From Catenulispora rubra (lineage in GTDB: Bacteria > Actinomycetota > Actinomycetes > Streptomycetales > Catenulisporaceae), in contig NZ_JAACYW010000116.1 in NCBI RefSeq assembly GCF_015356825.1, positions 1 to 32,698 on the forward strand: a stretch of DNA of 32,698 nt, read 5' to 3'. The notes below the pieces were generated by a model, which searched no databases, was not told where the DNA came from, and was given only the letters and a program-made list of their open reading frames with translations. Within the stretch, counting starts at the first letter, position 1, and every line of letters begins with the position of its first letter. Position numbers and translations under genes: made by a program. This document shows, piece by piece, positions 1 to 8,867 of the stretch.

Positions 1-42
1 CCCCCGGCCCGCCCCTTCGGCAGCCGGCCTTCGCGGCCCGCT

Positions 43-762
43 GTGGCCCTCCCCGGCCGCCGCACCCTGCACGCGTTCACCTCGACCCCGGCCGCCGTCG
101 TCGGCGTGGCCGCCGTCGCGGTCGCCGCGGTCGGCGGGCTCCGCCTCCCCGCGACGCACACCGAGCCCGCCGCCGACGCGGCGAGCCCGGCCACGCCGAC
201 CAACGGCCTGGAGCAGAACCTGCTCCAGATGCGCGCCGCCAGCGCCAACCTCGCCGACCGCGCCACGCGCAGCGAGCAGCGCAGCGAACTGGTGCAGCAG
301 CAGGCGCTGGAGAAGCAGCGGCTCGCCGAGATGGCGCAGAAGTACTTCCTGCCGGTCCAGGACTACGTGCTGACCGCCGGGTTCGGCCAGGCGGGCGACC
401 GCTGGGCCAACCTGCACACCGGGCAGGACTTCGCCATACCGACCGGCACCAAGGTGGTCGCGGTCACCGACGGCACGGTCACCGAGTCCGGCTGGGCCGG
501 TCCGTACGGCTATCGGATAGTGATACAGCATCCGGACGGCAGCCAGACCTGGTACTGCCACCTGAGCGTGATGAAGGTCCGCAGCGGCAAGGTCTCCGCC
601 GGCCAGATCATCGCCCTGTCCGGCGACACCGGGAACACCACCGGGCCGCACCTACACTTCGAGTACCACCCGCCGGGCCCCGCCGACCCCGGCAACGGGG
701 TGCCGGGCGCGTCCACGGCGGTGGACCCGATGCCGTTCCTGCGGGCGCACGGGTTGATATAA
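43..762 (+). CDS. M23 family (LytM-type) metallopeptidase, membrane-anchored or secreted
   Basis: Predicted zinc endopeptidase that cleaves peptidoglycan cross-bridges outside the membrane. A hydrophobic segment at about residues 18-33 would be a signal peptide or anchor. A helical, Gln/Glu-rich linker (about 55-100) precedes the LytM domain (about 105-235). The zinc and catalytic residues are visible: H125 and D129 in NLHTGQDF, H173 in YCHL, and the HLH pair H203/H205 in GPHLHFEY. At 239 residues it is a normal length for the short actinobacterial members. The GTG at 43 is the first in-frame start in the window, but the frame stays open to base 1 and no ribosome-binding site can be judged, so the true start may lie off the edge. 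It converges on pcrA across a strong hairpin. Family call is firm; substrate is unknown. Confidence 0.9.
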   Translation: MALPGRRTLHAFTSTPAAVVGVAAVAVAAVGGLRLPATHTEPAADAASPATPTNGLEQNLLQMRAASANLADRATRSEQRSELVQQQALEKQRLAEMAQKYFLPVQDYVLTAGFGQAGDRWANLHTGQDFAIPTGTKVVAVTDGTVTESGWAGPYGYRIVIQHPDGSQTWYCHLSVMKVRSGKVSAGQIIALSGDTGNTTGPHLHFEYHPPGPADPGNGVPGASTAVDPMPFLRAHGLI

Positions 763-776
763 GAAGGCGACGACGC

Positions 777-812
777 GACGAAAGGGCCCAGGGTTTCCCG
801 GGCCCTTTCGTC
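777..812. terminator. Bidirectional intrinsic-type terminator between the M23 gene and pcrA
   Basis: A perfect 13-bp stem (777-789 with 800-812) encloses a 10-base segment that can itself close with GGG/CCC around TTT. Both arms carry AAAGGGCCC/GGGCCCTTT. It lies between two converging genes, 15 nt after the peptidase stop and 40 nt from the pcrA stop, so it can serve both. Confidence 0.85.
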
Positions 813-851
813 ATACCCCGATACGGCTGTGGAGGAAGTGGAAAACCCCGC

Positions 852-3326
852 TCAGAGCTTCTGCACCGGCGCCATCGTCAGCAGCAGCGTCCGCACCCCG
901 GACGACCCGAAGTCGATCGTCGCCTCGTCGCGCTCGCGCCCGCTGACCGCGACCACCGTGCCCATGCCAAAGGAGTCGTGGATCACCCGGTCACCCGGGT
1001 CCAGGGAGATCACCTTCACCGGGCCCTTCCGCTGCTGGAAGCCGCGCGTCGTGCCACGCCGGTCGCCGAACGGCGAGCGCTCGGAGGTCTTGGGCTCCGG
1101 CGCCGTGCGCTCCCACTCGACCAGGTTCTCCGGGATCTCGCCGAGGAACTTCGACGGCGGGTTGTACTGCGGCGCGCCCCAGGCCGAGCGGTAGACGGAG
1201 CGGGAGACGTACAGCTGCTCGCGGGCGCGGGTGATGCCCACGTAGGCCAGGCGGCGCTCCTCCTCCATCTCCTTCTTGTCGCCCATGGAGCGCATATGCG
1301 GGAAGACGCCGTCCTCCATACCGGTGAGGAACACCACCGGGAACTCCAGGCCCTTGGCACTGTGCAGGGTCATCAGGGTGACCATGCCCTCGTGGTCCTC
1401 GCCGTCGGGGATCTGGTCGGAGTCGGCGACCAGGGCCACGCGCTCCAGGAACTCCGGCAGCCGGCCCTCGGGCTGGGCCTGCTCGAATTCCAGGGCCACC
1501 GCCAGGAGTTCGCGGAGGTTCTCGATGCGGGTCTCGTCCTGCGGGTCGTCGGAGTCCTGCAACTCCTGCAGCAGGCCCGTGCGTTCCAGTATCGCTTCCA
1601 GGACGTGTGCGGGCCCGTACTCGGCGGCCAGCTCGCGCAGCTCGTCCATCATCTGCGTGAAGCCCTGGACGGCCTTCACCGAGCGCGCGGCCAGCGCCGG
1701 CGCCTCGTCGGCGCGGCGCAGGGCGTCGCCGAAGGAGATGCGGTCGCGGGCGGCCAACCGCTCCAGCGACTCCTCGGCCTTCTCGCCGATGCCGCGCTTC
1801 GGCGTGTTCAGGATGCGCCGGACCGAGACGATGTCGTCCTCGTTGGCCAGGGCGCGCAGGTACGCCAGGGCGTCGCGGACTTCCTTGCGCTCGTAGAAGC
1901 GGACACCCCCGACCACGCGGTAAGGCAGGCCGACGCGGACGAAGATTTCCTCGAAGACCCGGGACTGCGCGTTGGTGCGGTAGAACACCGCGACGCCGCC
2001 GTAGGTGGTCTCCTTGGCGTCCGACAGGCGGTCGATCTCCTCCGCCACGTACTGTGCCTCGGAGTGCTCATCGTCGGCGACGTAGCCGGTGATCAGCTTG
2101 CCGTCGCCGGAGTCCGTCCACAGGTTCTTCGCGCGGCGGCCCTTGTTGTTCTCGATCACGGCGTTCGCCGCGGTCAGGATCGTCTGCGTGGAGCGGTAGT
2201 TCTGCTCCAGCTTGATGACCTTGGCGTCCGGGTAGTCGCGCTCGAACTCGATGATGTTGCGGATCGTCGCGCCGCGGAAGGCGTAGATCGACTGGTCCGC
2301 GTCGCCGACCACGCACAGCTCGGCCGGGGGCAGGCGGTCCTCCCCGGAGGCCGCCGCGGGCGCGCCGACCAGGTCGCCGTCCACCGTGCGCTTCTCGTGC
2401 TGCCCGACCAGCTCCTTCACCAGCTGGTACTGCGCGGTGTTGGTGTCCTGGTACTCGTCCACCAGGATGTTGCGGAAGCGGCGCCGGTAGTGCTCGGCGA
2501 CCATCGGGAACGCCTGGAGCAGGTGCACCGTGGTCATGATGATGTCGTCGAAGTCCAGCGCCTTGGCCGCGGTCAGGCGGTCCGCGTAGAGCCGGTAGAC
2601 CTGCGCGAGCTGGCGCTCGGCCTCGGTCTGCGCGCGGCTGGAGAAGGTGTCGTGGTCGACCAGCTCGTTCTTGAGCTTGGAGATCTGGCCGAGCATCGAG
2701 CGCGGCGTGGTCTTCTTCGGGTCGATCTCCAGATCGCGCAGGACCATGGTCATCAGACGCTGGGAGTCGGCGGTGTCGTAGATCGAGAAGTTGCTCGGCA
2801 GGCCGGCGGTCTTGGCCTGGGCGCGCAGGATCCGGACGCAGGCCGAGTGGAAGGTCGAGACCCACATCATCCGGGCCCGCGGGCCGACCAGTTCCTCCAC
2901 GCGCTGGCGCATCTCGGCGGCGGCCTTGTTGGTGAAGGTGATCGCCAGGATCGAGCCGGGGTGCGCGTGCCGCTCGCCGACCAGGTAGGCGATGCGGTGC
3001 GCGAGCACGCGGGTCTTGCCCGAGCCGGCGCCGGCGATGATCAGCAGCGGTCCGCCGGAGTGCAGGACGGCCTCGCGCTGCGGTTCGTTCAGGCCCTCGA
3101 GCAGCTTGCGCGCGGCCGCCGACTCCTCCGGCGGGACCCACGCGTCCTCGGGTTCCTCCCAGCCGTCCCAGCCCGCGCGCTCGGCGTCGGCCTCGTCGGC
3201 CCACGCCGGTGGTTCGGGCAGCGTACGGTCGGTGTGCCGCTCCTCGCCCGACCCCCGCTGCTCCCGGATCTCGTCGAGCATCGGAAACAACGGCAGGGCG
3301 CCTGGGGCGAAGAGGGAAGAACTCAC
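852..3326 (-). CDS. pcrA: ATP-dependent DNA helicase PcrA/UvrD (SF1A)
   Basis: 3'-5' DNA helicase for nucleotide-excision repair and for removing recombination or transcription obstacles. The SF1A motifs appear in order: Walker A GAGSGKT at residues 99-105, DEYQDTN near 289, GDADQSIYAFRGA, QNYRST, the motif V segment TLHSAKGLEF, and the motif VI segment YVGITRAR. The last 50 residues (PGDRVIHDSFGMGTVV onward) match the C-terminal Tudor-like domain that contacts RNA polymerase in PcrA. The protein has 824 residues, with an acidic N-terminal extension of about 75 residues before the helicase core. The GTG at 3326 has only a weak GGA-type upstream site; ATG at residue 16 is an alternative with no better signal. 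A short insert rich in Ala and Gly lies between the DEYQD and GDADQS motifs. It is transcribed divergently from the PIG-L gene. Confidence 0.95.
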   Translation of the reverse strand: MSSSLFAPGALPLFPMLDEIREQRGSGEERHTDRTLPEPPAWADEADAERAGWDGWEEPEDAWVPPEESAAARKLLEGLNEPQREAVLHSGGPLLIIAGAGSGKTRVLAHRIAYLVGERHAHPGSILAITFTNKAAAEMRQRVEELVGPRARMMWVSTFHSACVRILRAQAKTAGLPSNFSIYDTADSQRLMTMVLRDLEIDPKKTTPRSMLGQISKLKNELVDHDTFSSRAQTEAERQLAQVYRLYADRLTAAKALDFDDIIMTTVHLLQAFPMVAEHYRRRFRNILVDEYQDTNTAQYQLVKELVGQHEKRTVDGDLVGAPAAASGEDRLPPAELCVVGDADQSIYAFRGATIRNIIEFERDYPDAKVIKLEQNYRSTQTILTAANAVIENNKGRRAKNLWTDSGDGKLITGYVADDEHSEAQYVAEEIDRLSDAKETTYGGVAVFYRTNAQSRVFEEIFVRVGLPYRVVGGVRFYERKEVRDALAYLRALANEDDIVSVRRILNTPKRGIGEKAEESLERLAARDRISFGDALRRADEAPALAARSVKAVQGFTQMMDELRELAAEYGPAHVLEAILERTGLLQELQDSDDPQDETRIENLRELLAVALEFEQAQPEGRLPEFLERVALVADSDQIPDGEDHEGMVTLMTLHSAKGLEFPVVFLTGMEDGVFPHMRSMGDKKEMEEERRLAYVGITRAREQLYVSRSVYRSAWGAPQYNPPSKFLGEIPENLVEWERTAPEPKTSERSPFGDRRGTTRGFQQRKGPVKVISLDPGDRVIHDSFGMGTVVAVSGRERDEATIDFGSSGVRTLLLTMAPVQKL

Positions 3327-3586
3327 TCCAGAATTTTCGCAGACCGCACCGACAACGCGGGAGCGGTCGCCGAGATGGGGCGGTCACCTGGGTCGATGCG
3401 CGCGCCGCCGGCCGTGGTCGGGTAGTCCAGCGCGTGATCCGTCGGGCGACCCGGTCGGCGATCCGGCGAATGCCGGTCCCGCGAGCGATACTTCGGAACC
3501 CGGAACACCTGTGGCCCCGTCGGCGTTGCGCCTCATGGTGAGCACCCCGCTCCCGTCCGCAGCCACGCCCGGTACCAGGAGCCCTC

Positions 3587-4309
3587 ATGCCCGACGCCAA
3601 CGCCGCCCCGTCCCGCGTGCTCGTCGTGACCGCGCACCCCGACGACGTCGACTTCGGCGCCGCCGGCACCGTCGCGACCTGGACCGACGCCGGGATCGAG
3701 GTCACCTACGCGATCGTGACCAGCGGCGACGCCGGCGAGGCGTTCCCGGACACGCCGCGCTCGGAGGTGGCGGCGCTGCGCGAGGCGGAGCAGCTGGCGG
3801 CGGCCAAGTGCGTCGGCGTGACCGACGTCCGCTTCCTGCACTGGCCCGACGGCCGCCTGACGCCCTCGCTGAAGCTGCGCCGCGACATCTCTCGGGTGAT
3901 CCGGCAGGTCCGCCCCGACCGGATCCTGATCCCGTCGGCCGAGCTGGACCTGGAGCGCATCTACGCCTCGCACCCCGACCACCGCGCCGTCGGCGAGGCG
4001 GCCATCGCGGCGGTCTACCCCGACGCGCGCAACCCGTGGGCGCACACCGAGCTGCTGGAGGTCGAGGGCCTGGAGCCGTGGACCGTCCCGGAGACCTGGG
4101 TGATGTCGACGAAGAACGCCGCCCGGGCCGTGGACATCACCGACGTCTTCGACCGCAAGGTGGCAGCGCTGCAGGCGCACGCCTCGCAGACCGGCGGACA
4201 CCAGGACCTGGAGGGCATGCTGCGCACCTGGGGCGAGGGCATCGCGCAGCGGCTCGGGGTGGGCGAGAACCGGATCGCCGAGGCGTTCCAGGTGGTCGAC
4301 ACCCGCTGA
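3587..4309 (+). CDS. PIG-L/LmbE family deacetylase
   Basis: Zinc-dependent N-deacetylase of the LmbE superfamily, which includes MshB and Mca of mycothiol metabolism and various GlcNAc deacetylases. The hallmark AHPDDVDFG is at residues 16-24, with H17 and D20 as expected metal ligands and D19 as general base. The third ligand, H132, is in HPDHRAVGEA. The protein has 240 residues, shorter than MshB and Mca (near 290-300), so it fits the small generic members better. ATG 3587 is preceded by AGGAG at 3577-3581 with 5-base spacing, which fixes the start. It is divergent from pcrA and converges on glnD. Substrate cannot be read from the sequence; sugar or mycothiol-conjugate chemistry is inference only. 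Confidence 0.9.
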   Translation: MPDANAAPSRVLVVTAHPDDVDFGAAGTVATWTDAGIEVTYAIVTSGDAGEAFPDTPRSEVAALREAEQLAAAKCVGVTDVRFLHWPDGRLTPSLKLRRDISRVIRQVRPDRILIPSAELDLERIYASHPDHRAVGEAAIAAVYPDARNPWAHTELLEVEGLEPWTVPETWVMSTKNAARAVDITDVFDRKVAALQAHASQTGGHQDLEGMLRTWGEGIAQRLGVGENRIAEAFQVVDTR

Positions 4310-4313
4310 GCCT

Positions 4314-4370
4314 GGTGAACCGAGTTCGCTGAGTTCTACAGAGTTCTGACTCGCGCGCCGCTGGTTCACC
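4314..4370. terminator. Inverted repeat between converging PIG-L and glnD genes
   Basis: GGTGAACC (4314-4321) pairs with GGTTCACC (4363-4370). The enclosed 41 bases carry three GAGTTC copies (4322, 4331, 4341) and a CGAGT/ACTCG pair that could extend the fold. Its position between converging stops suggests termination, but the long loop makes this uncertain. Confidence 0.4.
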
Positions 4371-4378
4371 GCGAGCCT

Positions 4379-6889
4379 TCACAGCACGTCGGCCACGGCT
4401 GCCGCCACCCGCTCCGCCGCGTCGTCGGACAGCTGCGCGCCGGTCGCGGTGACGATGTAGAACACGTCGACCGCCTCGGCGCCCAGCGTCGAGACGCGCG
4501 CCGAGCGCACCGAAACGCCGGTCCCGGCCAGCGCCGAGGCGACGCGGTAAAGCAGACCCGGCGCGTCGCGCGCCTTGACCTCCAGCACGGTCGCCGAGGC
4601 CGAGGCGCCGGGCAGCACGGCCACGCTCGGCGCGGCGACCAGGCGGTTGCGGCGCTCCCCGGCGTCCCGGCTGGCCAGGCGCGCGGCGACGTCCAGGGTG
4701 CCGGCGAGCGCCGCCCGGACGTCCTCCCGCAGCCGGTCCTGCAGCGCGGTGCTCCAGTCCGCGGCGACCACCCAGCGCTGGACGTTGACGCCGTCCACGG
4801 TCTCGGTGGTGGCGGCGCGGATGGTCAGGCGGCGCAGCGCCAGCACGCCGGCGACCGCGGCGAGGAGGCCGATGCGGTCGGGCGCGGCGACGGAGACGGT
4901 CTGCGCGTCCTCGAATGCGACGACGAGCCCGTCGGCCGCGGCGCGGCTCCGGGCGGCCAGGTCCGCCGAGCGCGCCGGATCGGAGGGCTCGGCGACCGGC
5001 GGGTCGAAGCCGAGGAGCGCGGCCTCGGCGCGGACCGCGAGGCCGCGGTAGAGGCCGGCACGCCAGGGGTTCCAGGCCGCCGGGCCGGTCGCCTTGCTGT
5101 CCGCCTCGGAGAGCGCGCGCAGCAGACGCAGCGCCTCCAGCCGCGGGCAGGGCAGCTCGGCCAGGGCGGACAACAGCGTTTCGAGGGTGGCCGGGTCGTC
5201 GGGATCGCGTGCGGTGGCCAGGTCGGGCAGCAGCAGGTGGTGCCGGACCAGTCCGCTCAGGGTGCTGACATCGGCGGCGTTGAACCCGAGCGCCGGCGCC
5301 AGCTCCCGGGTCAGCTCGGCGCCGACCTCGGAGTGGTCGCCGGGCAGCCCCTTGCCGATGTCGTGCAGCAGCGCGGCGACCAGGAGCAGGTCGGGCCGGT
5401 CGACGCGGCGCGCGAGGTCGGAGGCCGCGACCACGGTCTCCAGCGTGTGCCGGTCGACGGTGTGGATGTGCAGGCTGTTGCGCTGCGGCAGGGACCTGAT
5501 ACGGCGCCATTCGGGCAGCAGCGCGTGCAGGATGCCGGACCGGTCCAGGGCCTCCCAGACCGGGATCAGGCCGGATCCGGAGCCCAGGAGCGTCACGAAC
5601 GCCTCGCGGGCCAGCCGGGGCCAGGGCCGCGGCAACGGCGCGGACTCCTCGGCGAGGCGGCGCAAGGTGTTCGGTGCGAAGGAGAGTCCTGATTCGGCCG
5701 TCGCGGCGGCGGCGCGGAGCACCAGGGCCGGGTCGCGCGAGGGGGCGGCGGCGCGGGCGAGGTAGGCCTCGCCGTCCTGCTCGACGACGCCGTCGGCGAC
5801 CGGGCGCCGGACCGGGCGGCGCGCCGGGTTGCGGGCCGCCAGGGCCGCGTCGACCTGGCGCCAGGCGGCTTCGGCGGCGTACGAGATGGTGCCGGCGGCT
5901 TCGGCGACACGGCGCATCAGAAGGTCGGCGTCAGTGGTGTAGATCTCTGCGAAACCCTCGTGCGAGCTGTCCGCCTTCGCCTCAGGTGGATCGCCGACCA
6001 GGTCTTCGAGCGAGACGGACACGGTCGCGTCCCCGGCCGAACCCAGATCTGCGGCGAACAGTTCGTTGTCCTCCAGCGGCTGGGTCAGGGCCCTGTCATC
6101 GTCGTCGCCCAGCACCCCGGCGTCCCGCAGCACGGCCGCGACCCCGTCCTGCTCCTGCAACAGCAACCGGTCCAGCGCACGCCCCGACACCCCGTGCAGC
6201 GCGTCCCGCACATCCAGCAGGAACTCGCGGGCCCGCTCCGGCGCCCCGTGCGGCACGTCCACCAGCCACGTCGCCGAGATGAAGCGCAGCATCGTGGAGT
6301 CGCGCAGGCCGCCGCGCGCCTCCTTCAGGTCGCCCTCCAGCCGGTACGCCAGCTCGCCGTGCCGGGCCAGCCGCGATGCGTACTCCTCACGCAGGTCCCC
6401 CAGTCTGCGCGGGGCGTCGCGGCGCCAGTCGGCGAACACCCCGGCGCGCACGGCGGCGACCAGGTCCGCGTCCCCGGCGACCAGGCGGGCGTCGAGCAGT
6501 CCGGCGGCCACCGCGAGGTCGGTGCGGGCCAGGTCCAGCGCCTCCTCGACGGTGCGGACCGAGTGGTCCAGCTTGGCGCCGGAGTCCCAGACCGGGTACC
6601 AGATCTTGTCGGCGATCCGCGCGACGTCCTGCGGGGTCAGCGACGCCGCGTGTAGGAGCACCACGTCCAGGTCCGAGCCCGGGGAGAGCTCCTGGCGGCC
6701 GTAGCCGCCGACGGCGACCAGGGCCACGCCCGGCTCGCCGGGCAGCAGCGAGGCCAGGAACGCGTCCGCCGCGTCCGAGCGCGCACGCCGGACGGCCGGC
6801 CCGATCTGCTGATCGGGCCGGCCATCGGCTCCCTCACCGTGCTGGTCTTGCTGGTCTTGCTGGTCTTGCTGGTCCACGTGGTTCTCCAC
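4379..6889 (-). CDS. glnD: PII nucleotidyltransferase / uridylyl-removing-type enzyme GlnD
   Basis: Bifunctional enzyme that modifies PII at Tyr51 and reverses it; in actinobacteria the modification is known to be adenylylation. The nucleotidyltransferase motif GGYGRQELSPGSDLDVVLLH spans residues 61-80, with D73 and D75 as metal ligands. The HD phosphohydrolase motif (LLHDIGKG) is near residue 508. Two ACT-type domains close the protein (about 655-735 and 757-830). At 836 residues it is near full length. Its GTG start shares one base with the glnB stop (TAGTG), and GGAGG at 6902-6906 precedes it by 12 nt. The N-terminus carries an odd DQQ tripeptide repeat made by a 9-bp microsatellite. In Streptomyces ffh follows glnD; here a converging PIG-L gene follows instead. 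Confidence 0.93.
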   Translation of the reverse strand: MENHVDQQDQQDQQDQHGEGADGRPDQQIGPAVRRARSDAADAFLASLLPGEPGVALVAVGGYGRQELSPGSDLDVVLLHAASLTPQDVARIADKIWYPVWDSGAKLDHSVRTVEEALDLARTDLAVAAGLLDARLVAGDADLVAAVRAGVFADWRRDAPRRLGDLREEYASRLARHGELAYRLEGDLKEARGGLRDSTMLRFISATWLVDVPHGAPERAREFLLDVRDALHGVSGRALDRLLLQEQDGVAAVLRDAGVLGDDDDRALTQPLEDNELFAADLGSAGDATVSVSLEDLVGDPPEAKADSSHEGFAEIYTTDADLLMRRVAEAAGTISYAAEAAWRQVDAALAARNPARRPVRRPVADGVVEQDGEAYLARAAAPSRDPALVLRAAAATAESGLSFAPNTLRRLAEESAPLPRPWPRLAREAFVTLLGSGSGLIPVWEALDRSGILHALLPEWRRIRSLPQRNSLHIHTVDRHTLETVVAASDLARRVDRPDLLLVAALLHDIGKGLPGDHSEVGAELTRELAPALGFNAADVSTLSGLVRHHLLLPDLATARDPDDPATLETLLSALAELPCPRLEALRLLRALSEADSKATGPAAWNPWRAGLYRGLAVRAEAALLGFDPPVAEPSDPARSADLAARSRAAADGLVVAFEDAQTVSVAAPDRIGLLAAVAGVLALRRLTIRAATTETVDGVNVQRWVVAADWSTALQDRLREDVRAALAGTLDVAARLASRDAGERRNRLVAAPSVAVLPGASASATVLEVKARDAPGLLYRVASALAGTGVSVRSARVSTLGAEAVDVFYIVTATGAQLSDDAAERVAAAVADVL
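6842..6874. repeat. 9-bp coding microsatellite (CTGGTCTTG, 3.7 copies) in glnD
   Basis: Three perfect CTGGTCTTG units (6842, 6851, 6860) plus CTGGTC. On the coding strand they encode a DQQ-repeat tail near residues 6-16 of GlnD, ahead of any conserved domain, so length variation would be tolerated. Confidence 0.85.
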
Positions 6890-7227
6890 TACAGCGCCGG
6901 GCCTCCGCGCTCGCCGGTCCGGACCCGGACCACCTCGTCGACCGGGGTGACCCAGACCTTGCCGTCACCGATCTTGCCGGTGACCGCGGCCTTGACGATG
7001 ACGTCCACCAGGTCGGCGGCGTCCTCGTCCTCGCACAGCACCTCCACGCGCAGCTTCGGCACCAGGTCGACGGTGTACTCCGCGCCGCGGTAGACCTCGG
7101 TGTGGCCGCGCTGCCGGCCGTAGCCGCTGGCCTCGGAGACGGTGATCCCGTGGACGCCGAACCGCTGCAGCGCGTCCTTGACCTCCTCCAGCTTGAACGG
7201 CTTGAGGATCGCCGTGATCAGCTTCAT
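6889..7227 (-). CDS. glnB: Nitrogen regulatory protein PII (GlnB/GlnK)
   Basis: Trimeric signal protein that reads ATP/ADP and 2-oxoglutarate and gates the ammonium channel. All 112 residues align with the family: an MKLITAILKPFKLEEVKDAL start, a T-loop at about 37-55 with the modifiable Y51 in GAEYTVDLVPK, and the B-loop segment TGKIGDGKVWV. Its ATG overlaps the last bases of amtB (4-base ATGA overlap, 7224-7227). Its TAG stop overlaps the glnD start by one base, so the three genes are probably translationally coupled. Adjacency to amtB suggests a GlnK role: binding and closing AmtB when ammonium rises. The name GlnB versus GlnK is convention here. Confidence 0.96.
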   Translation of the reverse strand: MKLITAILKPFKLEEVKDALQRFGVHGITVSEASGYGRQRGHTEVYRGAEYTVDLVPKLRVEVLCEDEDAADLVDVIVKAAVTGKIGDGKVWVTPVDEVVRVRTGERGGPAL

Positions 7228-8666
7228 GCCTTCACACCCTCCGTGACGTCGATGTCGGCCTTGCCTGCCTTGTCGGCCTTATCAGCCTTCCCGGCCTTCT
7301 CCGGCTTGGCGGTCGCGGCCTCGGCCGCGGCCGCGTCACCCGCCGCGCCCAGTGCGGTGCGCAGCGAGCCGGCCAGCCGGCCCCAGTCGTACGCGGTCTC
7401 CGAGTGCTCGGTGCTGTCGATGCCCTCGACCTCGGCGTCCGCGCTGATCCGCATCCCGATGGTCTTGTTCAGGATCCAGCCCAGGATGAAGGAGACCACG
7501 AAGGAGTACCCCAGCACGATCCCGGCACCCTCGCACTGCGCGAGCAGCTGGTCGATGCCGCCGCCGTAGAACAGCCCGGCCTTGGCGCCGTTGGTGTAGC
7601 CGGAGACCATCTCCTTGGTGGCGAAGAAGCCGATCAGCACGGTGCCCAGGATGCCGCCGACCAGGTGCACGCCGACCACGTCCAGCGAGTCGTCGTAGCC
7701 CAGCTTGTTCTTCAGGTTGATCGCGTAGCAGCAGACGAAGCCGGGGATCAGGCCGACGAACATGGCGCCCAGCGGCGAGACCGAGGCACAGGCCGGGGTG
7801 ATCGCGACCAGGCCGGCGACCGCGCCGGAGGCCGCGCCCAGCGAGGTGAACGAGCCGTGCTGGATCTTCTCGGCGATCAGCCAGCCGATCATCGCGGTAC
7901 AGGTGGCGACCTGGGTGTTGATGAAGACCATCGACGCCTGGCCGTTGGCGCCGAGCGCCGAGCCGGCGTTGAAGCCGAACCAGCCGAACCACAGCAGTCC
8001 GACGCCGAGCATCACGAACGGGACGTTGTGCGGCCGCATCGGGTCCCGCCCGAAGCCGACGCGCTTGCCGAGCACCAGCGCCATCGCCAGGCCCGCGGCA
8101 CCGGCGTTGATGTGGACCGCGGTACCGCCGGCGAAGTCCATCACGTGCAGCTTGTAGTTGATGAAGCCGTTCGGCGAGAACACCCAGTGCGCGACCGGGA
8201 AGTAGACCAGGGTCACCCAGCCCGCCACGTAGACGGTCCAGCCGACGAACTTGGTGCGGTCGGCCAGCGATCCGGAGATCAGGGCCGGTGTGATGATCGC
8301 GAACATCAGCTGGAAGCACACGACCGCGATGGTCGGCACCCCCGTGGCCCCGTAGAGCGACCCACCGTTGCTGGAGCCGAAGCCCTGGCCGATGTCGTGC
8401 AGGGCCCACTGGTGCAGACCGCCCCAGAAGCCGTTCCCGCTGCCGTCCCCCGAACCGACGTTGCCGAACGACACGGACCAGCCGTACAGAACCCACAGCA
8501 CGGTCACCACGGCGATCGCGATGAAGTTCATCATGAGCATGTTCAGGACGCTCTTCGCGCGGACCATGCCGCCGTAGAAGAACGCCAGCCCCGGTGTCAT
8601 GAGCAGCACGAGTGCTGAACTCGCGAGCACCCAAGCGGTGTCACCATTGCTGAACGCGGATGGCAT
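7224..8666 (-). CDS. amtB: Ammonium transporter AmtB
   Basis: Ammonium channel of the Amt/Rh family in the cytoplasmic membrane. The 480 residues hold about 11 hydrophobic helices starting at residue 9, and the family signature DFAGGTAVHINAGAAGLA. The C-terminal cytoplasmic tail is extended by an Ala-rich segment and a Lys/Ala/Asp run (KADKADKAGKAD), which is outside the conserved fold. ATG 8666 has a strong AAGGAGA site (8671-8677). It heads the amtB-glnB-glnD operon. A GlnR-box-like element lies 55-92 nt upstream of the start, consistent with induction under nitrogen limitation. The stop overlaps the glnB start, so dosage of channel and PII is probably linked. Confidence 0.95.
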   Translation of the reverse strand: MPSAFSNGDTAWVLASSALVLLMTPGLAFFYGGMVRAKSVLNMLMMNFIAIAVVTVLWVLYGWSVSFGNVGSGDGSGNGFWGGLHQWALHDIGQGFGSSNGGSLYGATGVPTIAVVCFQLMFAIITPALISGSLADRTKFVGWTVYVAGWVTLVYFPVAHWVFSPNGFINYKLHVMDFAGGTAVHINAGAAGLAMALVLGKRVGFGRDPMRPHNVPFVMLGVGLLWFGWFGFNAGSALGANGQASMVFINTQVATCTAMIGWLIAEKIQHGSFTSLGAASGAVAGLVAITPACASVSPLGAMFVGLIPGFVCCYAINLKNKLGYDDSLDVVGVHLVGGILGTVLIGFFATKEMVSGYTNGAKAGLFYGGGIDQLLAQCEGAGIVLGYSFVVSFILGWILNKTIGMRISADAEVEGIDSTEHSETAYDWGRLAGSLRTALGAAGDAAAAEAATAKPEKAGKADKADKAGKADIDVTEGVKA

Positions 8667-8720
8667 CGCTTCTCCTTCACCTGATTCGACGGACGATGGG
8701 AAGGAGCTTGGCGACGCACC

Positions 8721-8758
8721 GTTACCGGTGGCGCCGCCAAGTGTTTCGGAGCCGTGAC
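8721..8758 (-). promoter_or_regulatory. Putative GlnR box upstream of amtB
   Basis: On the minus strand the 38 bases read GTCAC-n6-GAAAC-n6-CGGCG-n6-GTAAC. The streptomycete GlnR consensus is GTnAC-n6-GAAAC repeated at 11-base steps. The first two half-sites match perfectly, the third is lost, and the fourth matches 4 of 5. Further GTAAC words lie upstream (8774, 8816, 8845) but off phase. Distance to the amtB ATG suits activation. Assignment rests on consensus matching only. Confidence 0.55.
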
Positions 8759-8867
8759 AGATACGGCGCCTGTGTTACATCCGGGTGAACTTACCCCGAC
8801 AGCTGAGATGAGTCTGTTACAAACCGGACATGTATCAGCTTCCTGTTACTAGCGTGATATCGGCTGA

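Noticed and set aside
978..3425. 815-residue open frame on the plus strand opposite pcrA
   Set aside because: It mirrors the helicase gene. The product is Arg/Leu/Gly-rich without any domain, and long antisense frames are expected at this GC content.
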